The translations under genes and the position numbers were made by a program. A DNA stretch of 6,038 bases, from contig JAIYAJ010000289.1 in assembly GCA_027489105.1 (NCBI GenBank), forward strand, positions 1 to 6,038, given 5' to 3'. The notes under the pieces were generated by a model, which was not told the DNA's origin, made no database searches, and was given only the letters and a program-made list of their open reading frames with translations. Positions 1-5,062 of the stretch are shown here, one piece after another. This DNA is from Zymomonas sp. (lineage in GTDB: Bacteria; Pseudomonadota; Alphaproteobacteria; Sphingomonadales; Sphingomonadaceae). The stretch's first letter is position 1, and each line of letters starts with the position of its first letter.

Positions 1-436
1 CGAGCGGCGCATCGAGGCGGCGCATCATCGTCGACAGGAAGCGGCCATCGCGCGCTCCCCAGCTGGCGCGGCCATAGCCGCTGGCAAGCCCGACCATGTC
101 GATCGAACGCCGCGCCGAATCGGGCAGCTCGGCCTGTCGCGACACGGGCTGCGGCGGAGCCACCGTCGCAAAGATCGCGGGATCGAGCACCAGCGAAGGG
201 GTCGGCGTAGCCGGCGACGCCGGGTTCTGCGCCGACGCGTTCGCAGCGGTCTGGGACGGCGCAGGCGTGGGCGTGGGCTGCGGTCGGGCAGCCGGCGGCG
301 CCTGACCGAAGCCCGGAGGCAGCAGCGATTCCTGGGCAATCGCAGCCGCAGCGGCGAGAGCCGTCAGGCCGGTGCCGACCGCGAGCAGCAGGCGTGCGCG
401 CGGCCGGCCCGAAAGCTTATTGCGCGGCGGCTTCAT
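1..436 (-). CDS. Secreted proline-rich protein of unknown function (N-terminal 145 residues; runs off the window)
   Basis: The reading frame opens with ATG at 436, directly after an in-frame TGA, so no earlier start exists in this frame. It stays open to base 1. Residues 1-15 are basic (Lys2, Arg5, Lys7, Arg11, Arg13, Arg15). They are followed by a hydrophobic, Ala/Leu-rich stretch (16-34) ending in Ala-Ile-Ala before Gln35, a classic Sec signal peptide with probable cleavage after residue 34. Residues 40 to about 85 are rich in Pro, Ala, Thr and Gln, including a PTPTPAP run, and look like a disordered linker. A more ordered part follows, with Ser-Ile-Asp-Met-Val-Gly (about 112-117) and Met-Met-Arg-Arg-Leu-Asp-Ala-Pro near the window edge. 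I recognise no named family. The protein is expected in the periplasm or envelope. It overlaps the upstream small membrane gene by 20 nt, which suggests translational coupling; a modest AAAAGG lies upstream of its ATG. The signal peptide and coding frame are clear, but the function is unknown. Confidence 0.8.
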   Translation of the reverse strand, partial: MKPPRNKLSGRPRARLLLAVGTGLTALAAAAAIAQESLLPPGFGQAPPAARPQPTPTPAPSQTAANASAQNPASPATPTPSLVLDPAIFATVAPPQPVSRQAELPDSARRSIDMVGLASGYGRASWGARDGRFLSTMMRRLDAPL

Positions 437-554
437 TCAGCATCGCCTTTTCGACGGCCACCGGCGCCTGTTCGGTATCGACGAAGCTCAGTCCCACGAG
501 GGCGAGAACGATGACCAGGACGATCGAAAGGAGAATGAAACTGAACCGCGACAT
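417..554 (-). CDS. Small single-pass membrane protein (45 aa), unknown function
   Basis: ATG at 554 to TAA at 419-417 encodes 45 residues. It begins with Met-Ser-Arg-Phe, and a strongly hydrophobic helix covers residues 5-24 (Ile, Leu, Val, Ala, Gly). A short polar tail with Asp27, Glu29, Glu36 and Glu42 ends in Ala-Ala-Ala-Gln. The short basic N-terminus predicts a cytoplasmic N-terminus and a periplasmic acidic tail, though an uncleaved signal-anchor cannot be excluded. A good ribosome binding site (AAGGGA) sits about 6 nt before the ATG on the minus strand. The next gene starts inside its last codons (20-nt overlap), so the two are probably made from one transcript. It lies divergent to aroK. 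A longer frame extending upstream through aroK is not credible because the ribosome binding site and hydrophobic start mark 554. I recognise no family. Confidence 0.75.
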   Translation of the reverse strand: MSRFSFILLSIVLVIVLALVGLSFVDTEQAPVAVEKAMLNEAAAQ

Positions 555-590
555 GGAATTCCCTTGGGTGGACGGGCAGGTTGCAATCGA

Positions 591-604
591 CGGGCTTTTG
601 CCCG
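591..604. promoter_or_regulatory. Short hairpin between the divergent genes
   Basis: CGGGC-TTTT-GCCCG is a perfect 5-bp stem with a four-base loop. It lies between the divergent starts and directly touches the GAGGGG ribosome binding site of the upstream aroK start. On the minus strand it would fall in the leader of the small membrane gene if that transcript starts near 612. It is too short and lacks a T-run after the stem on the plus strand, so it is unlikely to be a terminator. A role in translation or as an operator half is only a guess. Confidence 0.3.
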
Positions 605-626
605 AGGGGGCGCCCATGTGTATAGC
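598..626 (+). promoter_or_regulatory. Candidate aroKB promoter (sigma-70-like)
   Basis: TTGCCC (598-603) and TATAGC (621-626) are separated by exactly 17 nt, close to the housekeeping -35 and -10 pattern. Transcription would begin near 632-634, just ahead of the in-frame ATG at 637, giving an almost leaderless mRNA. The aroK start at 616 would then not be on this transcript. The call rests on consensus matching by eye, and in high-GC DNA this is suggestive only. Confidence 0.35.
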
Positions 627-1179
627 CCTCGACGACATGTCGCAAAGCCTGCCTCCCACGACCCCGCGTTTCGACCGCCCGTTGGTCCTGATCGGTCTCA
701 TGGGCGTGGGCAAGTCGACGATCGGAAAGAGGCTGGCAGGCCGGCTGCATCTGCCCTTCGTCGATGCCGACCACGAGATCGAGCGCGCAGCGGGCCTCAC
801 CATCAGCGAAATTTTCGCGCGTTTTGGTGAGAAGGAATTTCGGGACGGTGAACGCCGGGTCATCGGCCGGCTGATCGACGGCAAGCCCAAGATCATCGCG
901 ACCGGCGGAGGGGCCTTCATGCAGGAAGAGACCCGCAACCTGATTCTCGAAAAGGCGCTGGCGATCTGGCTCGACGCCGATATCGAGGTGCTCGCCGACC
1001 GCGTTTCCCGGCGCGAAGGCACCCGCCCGCTGCTGAAGAACCGCGACCCGCGCGAGGCGCTGACCGAACTCGCTGCCATCCGCAACCCGATCTATGCGCT
1101 TGCCCCGATCCACGTGCGCAGCCAGCCGCTGCCGCATGACGCCACGGTCGACGCCATAATGAAAGCCCTGTCCGCATGA
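616..1179 (+). CDS. aroK: Shikimate kinase
   Basis: This enzyme phosphorylates shikimate at the 3-hydroxyl using ATP in the cytoplasmic shikimate pathway. The 187-residue product has the family's usual size. Seen in it are the Walker A loop GLMGVGKST (27-35), the shikimate-binding Asp52 in FVDAD, Arg76 in EFRDGE, the Gly-Gly-Gly of ATGGGA (97-99), the lid Arg137 in GTRPLL, and Arg156 of the conserved RNPIY. All expected catalytic residues are present, so it should be active. The chosen ATG at 616 has a GAGGGG ribosome binding site at 604-609. A second in-frame ATG at 637 would give 180 residues starting MSQSLPP; it lacks a ribosome binding site but lies just after a promoter-like sequence, and is a real alternative. 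The frame is open further upstream, but that part reads antisense through the small divergent gene and is not coding. The stop overlaps the aroB start as ATGA. Confidence 0.95.
   Translation: MCIALDDMSQSLPPTTPRFDRPLVLIGLMGVGKSTIGKRLAGRLHLPFVDADHEIERAAGLTISEIFARFGEKEFRDGERRVIGRLIDGKPKIIATGGGAFMQEETRNLILEKALAIWLDADIEVLADRVSRREGTRPLLKNRDPREALTELAAIRNPIYALAPIHVRSQPLPHDATVDAIMKALSA
619..646 (-). promoter_or_regulatory. Candidate promoter for the small membrane gene and secreted-protein gene
   Basis: On the minus strand, TATACA (624 to 619) is a good -10 hexamer. A weak TTTGCG (646 to 641) lies 16 nt upstream of it. Transcription would start near 612, leaving a leader of about 58 nt before the ATG at 554. 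The -10 shares bases with the candidate plus-strand -10 (621-626), so the two promoters would compete. The -35 match is poor. Confidence 0.25.
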
Positions 1180-2276
1180 CGATCCGCGTCGCGCTCGGTG
1201 AGCGCAGCTACGACATCAGCATCGAGAATGGCGCGCTCGACCGCGCCGGCGAATTGCTCGCGCCTTATGCGGCGCGCGGCCGATTCATCGTTGTCACCGA
1301 CCGCAATATCGTTCCGAATCAGCTCTATAGACTGGAAACTTCACTGACGGCCGCAGGTATTGCCTGCGCCGTGGAGGTGCTGCCTTCCGGCGAGTCCACC
1401 AAGAGCTGGGCAATGCTGGAGAAGCTGACCGACGCGATGCTCGCTTATGGCGTCGAGCGGAACGACACGATCATCGCACTCGGCGGGGGCGTGATCGGCG
1501 ATCTGGTCGGCTTCGCGGCCTCGATCGTGAAGCGCGGCTGCCGCTTCGTCCAGGTGCCCACCACCCTGCTGTCGCAGGTCGATTCCTCGGTGGGTGGCAA
1601 GACCGCGATCAACAGCCGCGCGGGCAAGAATCTGATCGGCGCCTTCTACCAGCCGGCGCATGTTCTGATCGATCCGACCACGCTCGACACCCTTCCCGTC
1701 CGAGAAGTGCGCGCCGGCTATGCCGAGGTCGTCAAATATGGGCTGATCGACGACCCGACCTTCTTCGCCTGGTGCGAAGCCAATGTCCGCCATTTGCTCG
1801 GCGGCGCGTCCGAAGCGCGGCTCGAGGCGATCGGCAAGAGCGTGGCGGCAAAGGCTCGCATCGTCGGCGAGGACGAACGCGAGACGAGCGGGCGGCGCGC
1901 GCTGCTCAACCTCGGTCACACTTTCGGTCATGCGCTGGAAGCCGAAACGGGCTTCTCGGATCGCCTGCTCCACGGCGAAGCGGTGGCGGCCGGGATGGCC
2001 CTCGCCTTCCGATTCTCCGCATCGCAGGGCCTGTGCAGCGCCGAGGATGCCCGGCGGGTCACCGAACACCTCGCCGCCGCCGGCCTGCCGACGACGCTCG
2101 ATGCCGCTGGCGTCGATGCGCAGGGCGACGCGCTGGTCGCACACATGTTGCACGACAAGAAGATGGAGGGCGGCCGCCTGCCCTTCCTCCTCGCACGCGG
2201 GATCGGCCAGACCTTTCTCGACAAGCAGGTCGATCTGGCGACGGTCGCCCGCTTCCTCGACACCGACCGCGGCTGA
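1176..2276 (+). CDS. aroB: 3-dehydroquinate synthase
   Basis: AroB converts 3-deoxy-D-arabino-heptulosonate 7-phosphate to 3-dehydroquinate, the second step of the shikimate pathway, using NAD and a divalent metal, usually zinc or cobalt. The 366-residue length is typical. The N-terminal half holds the NAD-binding GGGVIGDL (103-110) and the conserved QVPTTLLSQVDSSVGGKTAI block (126-145), followed by KNLIGAFYQP (151-160). Metal ligands by family comparison are Glu184 (in GYAEVVKYG), His248 (in LNLGHTFGH) and His266 (in HGEAV); all are present. Lys151, Lys187 and the HDKK at 326-329 also fit the active site. It starts with an ATGA overlap with aroK, which implies translational coupling and coordinated amounts of the two enzymes. 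The kinase-synthase order is common in proteobacteria. Nothing looks damaged. No clear terminator follows it before yqiJ. Confidence 0.97.
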   Translation: MTIRVALGERSYDISIENGALDRAGELLAPYAARGRFIVVTDRNIVPNQLYRLETSLTAAGIACAVEVLPSGESTKSWAMLEKLTDAMLAYGVERNDTIIALGGGVIGDLVGFAASIVKRGCRFVQVPTTLLSQVDSSVGGKTAINSRAGKNLIGAFYQPAHVLIDPTTLDTLPVREVRAGYAEVVKYGLIDDPTFFAWCEANVRHLLGGASEARLEAIGKSVAAKARIVGEDERETSGRRALLNLGHTFGHALEAETGFSDRLLHGEAVAAGMALAFRFSASQGLCSAEDARRVTEHLAAAGLPTTLDAAGVDAQGDALVAHMLHDKKMEGGRLPFLLARGIGQTFLDKQVDLATVARFLDTDRG

Positions 2277-2357
2277 GCGGGTCACCTCCGTTTCCGATCC
2301 TTCGTCGGTTGGCCATGAAGGCGGGCTAGGATAGGCTCCTCGGATTGAGGAGATTCT
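2277..2357 (+). other. aroB-yqiJ intergenic gap (81 nt)
   Basis: No convincing -35/-10 pair or strong rho-independent terminator is visible here. TAGGAT at 2327-2332 could be a poor -10, but nothing suitable lies 16-18 nt upstream. CCGA and TCGG at 2294-2297 and 2305-2308 could form only a weak 4-bp stem. The 3' end of the gap holds the hairpin over the yqiJ ribosome binding site. Read-through from aroKB into yqiJK is therefore possible. Confidence 0.5.
2336..2352 (+). promoter_or_regulatory. Hairpin that sequesters the yqiJ ribosome binding site
   Basis: CTCCTC (2336-2341) is exactly complementary to GAGGAG (2347-2352), with a five-base loop GGATT between them. GAGGAG is the ribosome binding site of yqiJ, ending 5 nt before the GTG at 2358. 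In RNA the site would be fully paired, which should lower initiation unless the stem is opened by a ribosome, protein, ligand or heat. The pairing is seen directly; regulation is inferred. With six pairs, mostly G-C, it is modest but better placed than chance would suggest. Confidence 0.55.
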
Positions 2358-2975
2358 GTGCTTAGCTTTCTTGCCGCAGGGGAAAATCTGGTTTTCGTGA
2401 TCGCGCTCGCGGTCATGCTCCTCGTCGGTATCGTCGAAGTTGCGGGCCTTGGCGCAAGCGCATTGGGCTCGGATCTCGACATCGATGCGGACAGCGATTG
2501 GCTAGGCTGGCTCGGCTTCGGGCGACTGCCGCTCCTCATGCTGATCGTCCTGTTTCTCGGCTGTTTCGCTGTTACCGGATTGATCGGTCAGCAGATCGCG
2601 CGGGACCTGTCGGGATCGCTGTTGCCCGGCTGGGCGGCGGTGCCTGGCGCCGGTCTGCTCGCCCTGCCCCTCACCGGGCTGTTAGCGCGCGGCATCGCCC
2701 GAGTCATGCCGCGCGACGAGACCACCGCCATCGCCCAGGACCAGCTGGTCGGTCTGCACGGCCATATCGTGGTCGGCACGGCCAGCCGGGGCCATCCCGC
2801 GCGGACCCGGGTCCGCGATTTTCACGGGCAGGACCATTATGTGATGGCCGAACCCGACATGCCCGACACGCGCTTCGCGGAAGGCGACGAGATCCTGCTC
2901 GTGCGCCGCGAGGGCCAGATCTTCCGCGCGATCAGCAGCGGCGCTCCCCCCTTCTCACAGTGGATCGAACGATGA
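2358..2975 (+). CDS. yqiJ: YqiJ-family inner-membrane protein with C-terminal OB-fold-like domain (flotillin partner)
   Basis: The 205-residue protein begins at GTG 2358, set by a near-perfect GAGGAG ribosome binding site. Three hydrophobic segments are visible at about 10-30, 57-79 and 92-115. The Arg-rich stretch after the third (Arg111, Arg115, Arg119) places the C-terminus in the cytoplasm. Residues about 127-193 have the look of the small beta-barrel (OB fold) of the NfeD/YqiJ group, including LVGLHGHIVVG and GDEILLVRREGQIFRAI. Between the first two helices lies an acidic loop with Asp39, 41, 43, 45 and 47. Proteins of this type are encoded next to flotillin-like SPFH proteins and are thought to help assemble or anchor them. 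Here the next gene is such a protein, overlapping by ATGA, as in the yqiJ-yqiK pair of Escherichia coli. The family call rests on domain layout plus this neighbour; exact function is not established. Confidence 0.85.
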   Translation: MLSFLAAGENLVFVIALAVMLLVGIVEVAGLGASALGSDLDIDADSDWLGWLGFGRLPLLMLIVLFLGCFAVTGLIGQQIARDLSGSLLPGWAAVPGAGLLALPLTGLLARGIARVMPRDETTAIAQDQLVGLHGHIVVGTASRGHPARTRVRDFHGQDHYVMAEPDMPDTRFAEGDEILLVRREGQIFRAISSGAPPFSQWIER

Positions 2976-4672
2976 GCAATTTGCCGATATCCGCCTCCGA
3001 CAGCCTCATCGAAGGCGGGCGGAGCATCTACCTGATCGCACCGGCGGTCGTCGTCCTGACGCTCCTCGTGCTAGGCTTCATTCTGGCGCGTCTTTATCGT
3101 CGTGCATCGAAAGAGATCGCCTTCGTCCGCACGGGCTTCGGCGGAGAGAAGGTGGTGATGAACGGCGGCGCCATCGTGCTGCCCGTCTTCCATGAGACGA
3201 TGCCGGTGAACATGAACACCGTGCGCTTGGCGGTCGAACGCAAGAATGCCGACGCGCTGATCACGCTCGACCGGCTGCGCATCGACGTGAAGGCCGAATT
3301 CTACGTCCGAGTCCGCCCCGATCGCGAGGCCATCGCCATGGCCGCGCAGACATTGGGCATGCGCACGATGCGTTCGGAGGACCTCAAGGAACTGGTCGAA
3401 GGCAAGTTCGTCGATGCGCTGCGATCGGTCGCGGCGGGCATGACGATGAATCAGCTGCACGAGCAACGCTCCGACTTCGTCCAGAAGGTGCAGCAGGTTT
3501 CGTCTGCGGACTTGGCGATGAACGGTCTTGAGCTCGAATCGGTCTCGCTAACCGGGCTCGATCAGACATCGATCGAGCATTTCAACGCCAACAACGCGTT
3601 CGACGCCGAGGGCCTGACCAAGCTCACCGAGCAGATCGAGCTGCGCAAGAAGGCCCGCAACGACATCGAACAGGACACCCGCGTCCAGATCGAAGCCAAG
3701 AATCTCGAGGCGCAGCGCCAGTCCTTTCTGATCTCCCGCGACAATGAGTTCGCCCGGCTCGAGCAGGAGCGCGAGATCGAGATGCGCCGCGCCGAGCAGA
3801 TGTCGGAGATCGCACGCCAGCAGTCGGAGCGGCAGCGCGAGGCTGAGCAGGCACGGATCGAGGCCAAGCAACTGACCGACGCTGCCCAGATCGAGGCCGA
3901 TCGCGCCGTGCAGGAGGCGAAGATCGCCCAGACCCAGGCGCTCGAAATCGCCCGGCAAGAGCAGCAGATCGCGGTCCAGAACAAGAGCCGCGAGGAAAGC
4001 CAGGCCAAGGCGGAGGCGGACAAGGCGCGCGCCGCCGCCGTTGCCGCCGAGGAACAGGTCACGACTGCGCGCGAAACCGAGATCGCCGAGCGCGCCAAAC
4101 GGATCGAGCTGATCCAGGCGGCGAAGGAAGCCGAGCGCCAGGCGCTGGGCATCAAGGTCGAGGCCGAGGCCGAGAAGCAGGCTGCCGCCGACCGCGCCGC
4201 TGCGGTGCGTGCTGCGGCGGAGGGCGAGGCCGAAGCCGAGAAGCTGCGCGCCGAGGCCTCGCGCGTCCGCTTCGAGGTCGAGGCCGCCGGCAAGCGTGCC
4301 GTCAACGAAGCCGCCAACCTGTTATCTTCGGAGAATATCTCGCTGCAGGCGAAGCTCGAACTGCTGCGCGTCCTGCCCGACATCATCCGCGAGGCCGCCA
4401 AGCCGATGGAGGCGATCGATTCGATCAAGATCGTGCAGGTCGACGGGCTGACCGGCGGCGGCGCTTCGGCAGGCGAAGGCTCAGGCGGCGGGGGCGAGGG
4501 CAATCTCGCCCAGTCGGCGGTCGCCGCAGCGCTCCGCTATCGCGCGCAGGCGCCGGTGGTGGACGGGCTGATGAAGGAACTCGGCCTCGACGGGTCGAGC
4601 CTCGATTCGCTGGTTTCAGGTGCAACGTCGCCCATCCGCGAGGAGGAAGACGCCAAGCCGAAAAAGGACTGA
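2972..4672 (+). CDS. yqiK: Flotillin-like SPFH protein YqiK
   Basis: The 566-residue protein is close to the roughly 550 residues of Escherichia coli YqiK. One membrane helix (about 19-41) is followed by Arg-Leu-Tyr-Arg-Arg, so the rest lies in the cytoplasm. An SPFH/band-7 domain covers about 46-200, with typical features such as RTGFGGEKVVMNGG, an internal VLPVFHE and GLELESVSLTGLDQ. Residues about 215-440 form a very long charged coiled coil rich in Glu, Ala, Arg, Gln and Lys, with the Ala-Glu repeats typical of flotillins. A conserved C-terminal segment (about 445-490) is followed by a Gly/Ser/Glu linker (494-510) and a tail ending in acidic then basic residues. Flotillins oligomerise on the inner membrane into microdomain scaffolds. 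I see no cysteine, so it cannot be S-acylated. The ATG at 2972 overlaps the yqiJ stop as ATGA; the frame is open upstream, but that stretch lies inside yqiJ. Confidence 0.92.
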   Translation: MSNLPISASDSLIEGGRSIYLIAPAVVVLTLLVLGFILARLYRRASKEIAFVRTGFGGEKVVMNGGAIVLPVFHETMPVNMNTVRLAVERKNADALITLDRLRIDVKAEFYVRVRPDREAIAMAAQTLGMRTMRSEDLKELVEGKFVDALRSVAAGMTMNQLHEQRSDFVQKVQQVSSADLAMNGLELESVSLTGLDQTSIEHFNANNAFDAEGLTKLTEQIELRKKARNDIEQDTRVQIEAKNLEAQRQSFLISRDNEFARLEQEREIEMRRAEQMSEIARQQSERQREAEQARIEAKQLTDAAQIEADRAVQEAKIAQTQALEIARQEQQIAVQNKSREESQAKAEADKARAAAVAAEEQVTTARETEIAERAKRIELIQAAKEAERQALGIKVEAEAEKQAAADRAAAVRAAAEGEAEAEKLRAEASRVRFEVEAAGKRAVNEAANLLSSENISLQAKLELLRVLPDIIREAAKPMEAIDSIKIVQVDGLTGGGASAGEGSGGGGEGNLAQSAVAAALRYRAQAPVVDGLMKELGLDGSSLDSLVSGATSPIREEEDAKPKKD

Positions 4673-4712
4673 GTGATCAGGGGCGGCCGGCGTTTCGGTC
4701 GCCCTGCATCAC
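4673..4712. terminator. Candidate bidirectional terminator between yqiK and the DUF423 gene
   Basis: GGGCGGCCG (4681-4689) pairs with CGGTCGCCC (4696-4704) through nine positions, one of them a G-U wobble, around a six-base loop GCGTTT. Outer arms GTGAT (4673-4677) and ATCAC (4708-4712) are also complementary, extending the dyad to 40 nt with a small internal mismatch. It begins right after the yqiK stop and includes the stop of the convergent gene (4711-4709). No T-run follows on either side, so it may act as a stem that helps termination or protects mRNA ends rather than as a canonical intrinsic terminator. Confidence 0.5.
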
Positions 4713-5062
4713 TTGCCCCGGAGATAGCCGACGGCCAGCCATATCCAGCCGAGGATCAGCGCTAGTCCGCCCAGAGGCGTAACCGCACCCAGCCAGCGTG
4801 GCGCGCCGAAAGCCATGGCGTAGAGCGTGCCGGCGAAGATCGTCATGCCGAACAGGAAGAAGGCGGCCGTGCCCCGGCTCCGCGCGAGGATCGTCAGGCC
4901 CGCGACGGCGTGGACGATCTGGTAGAGCGAGCCCGTCGACAGCCATTCCGCCGCCTTGCCGCTCGCCCCATGGGTGCCATAGGCGCCGGCGATCACCGCC
5001 ACCGCGCCCGACAGCGCCAGCAGCGCGGCGAGGGCATCGCCCGAATTCTTAGCGCGTGCCAT
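4709..5062 (-). CDS. DUF423 family small membrane protein
   Basis: This 117-residue protein has four hydrophobic segments (about 9-27, 47-62, 65-83 and 92-112). It carries the hallmark pattern of the DUF423 (YgdD-like) family: GAYGTHGA (27-34), SLYQIVHA (45-52), and FAGTLYAMAFG followed by WLGAVTPLGGLALILGW (90-106). The length fits the family, and its biochemical role is not known. The ATG at 5062 was chosen because it has GGAG about 7 nt upstream and gives a full-length family protein; a longer in-frame version from 5110 would reach into the upstream gene and add a basic, unconserved leader. It overlaps the end of the antiporter gene by 14 nt, so the two are probably co-transcribed and translationally coupled. 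It converges on yqiK and ends inside the shared dyad. Confidence 0.9.
   Translation of the reverse strand: MARAKNSGDALAALLALSGAVAVIAGAYGTHGASGKAAEWLSTGSLYQIVHAVAGLTILARSRGTAAFFLFGMTIFAGTLYAMAFGAPRWLGAVTPLGGLALILGWIWLAVGYLRGK

Noticed and set aside
394..615. N-terminal extension of aroK in frame
   Set aside because: The extension runs antisense through the small divergent gene and has no kinase-family similarity. The conserved region begins only after the ATGs at 616 and 637.
433..1137. Antisense frames across aroK extending into the small membrane gene
   Set aside because: One of these contains the true 45-residue protein at its C-terminal end, but the part opposite aroK has no domain, and a ribosome binding site marks the start at 554.
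1341..2285. Open frame of 314 codons antisense to aroB
   Set aside because: It lies opposite a fully conserved aroB. Its sequence shows no recognisable motif, and the open frame is a by-product of GC-rich codon use.
1772..2334. Arg-rich plus-strand frames overlapping the 3' half of aroB
   Set aside because: The composition is that of shifted GC-rich coding sequence, and no motif or independent ribosome binding site was seen.
2352..2356. GATTC between the yqiJ ribosome binding site and start, a possible CcrM (GANTC) methylation site
   Set aside because: A single five-base site is expected by chance, and others occur in the window (for example 5063-5067), so no cell-cycle control can be claimed.
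2498..2971. N-terminal extension of the flotillin frame
   Set aside because: It lies inside yqiJ in another frame and is Arg/Pro-rich without any membrane segment. The ATGA overlap at 2972 gives the expected start and length.
3562..4503. Long open frame of 313 codons antisense to yqiK
   Set aside because: It is composed mainly of Ser, Ala, Arg, Cys and Ile and mirrors the coiled-coil codons GAG, GCC and CGC of yqiK. It has no family-like motif. High-GC coding bias with a repetitive coiled coil explains the lack of stops.
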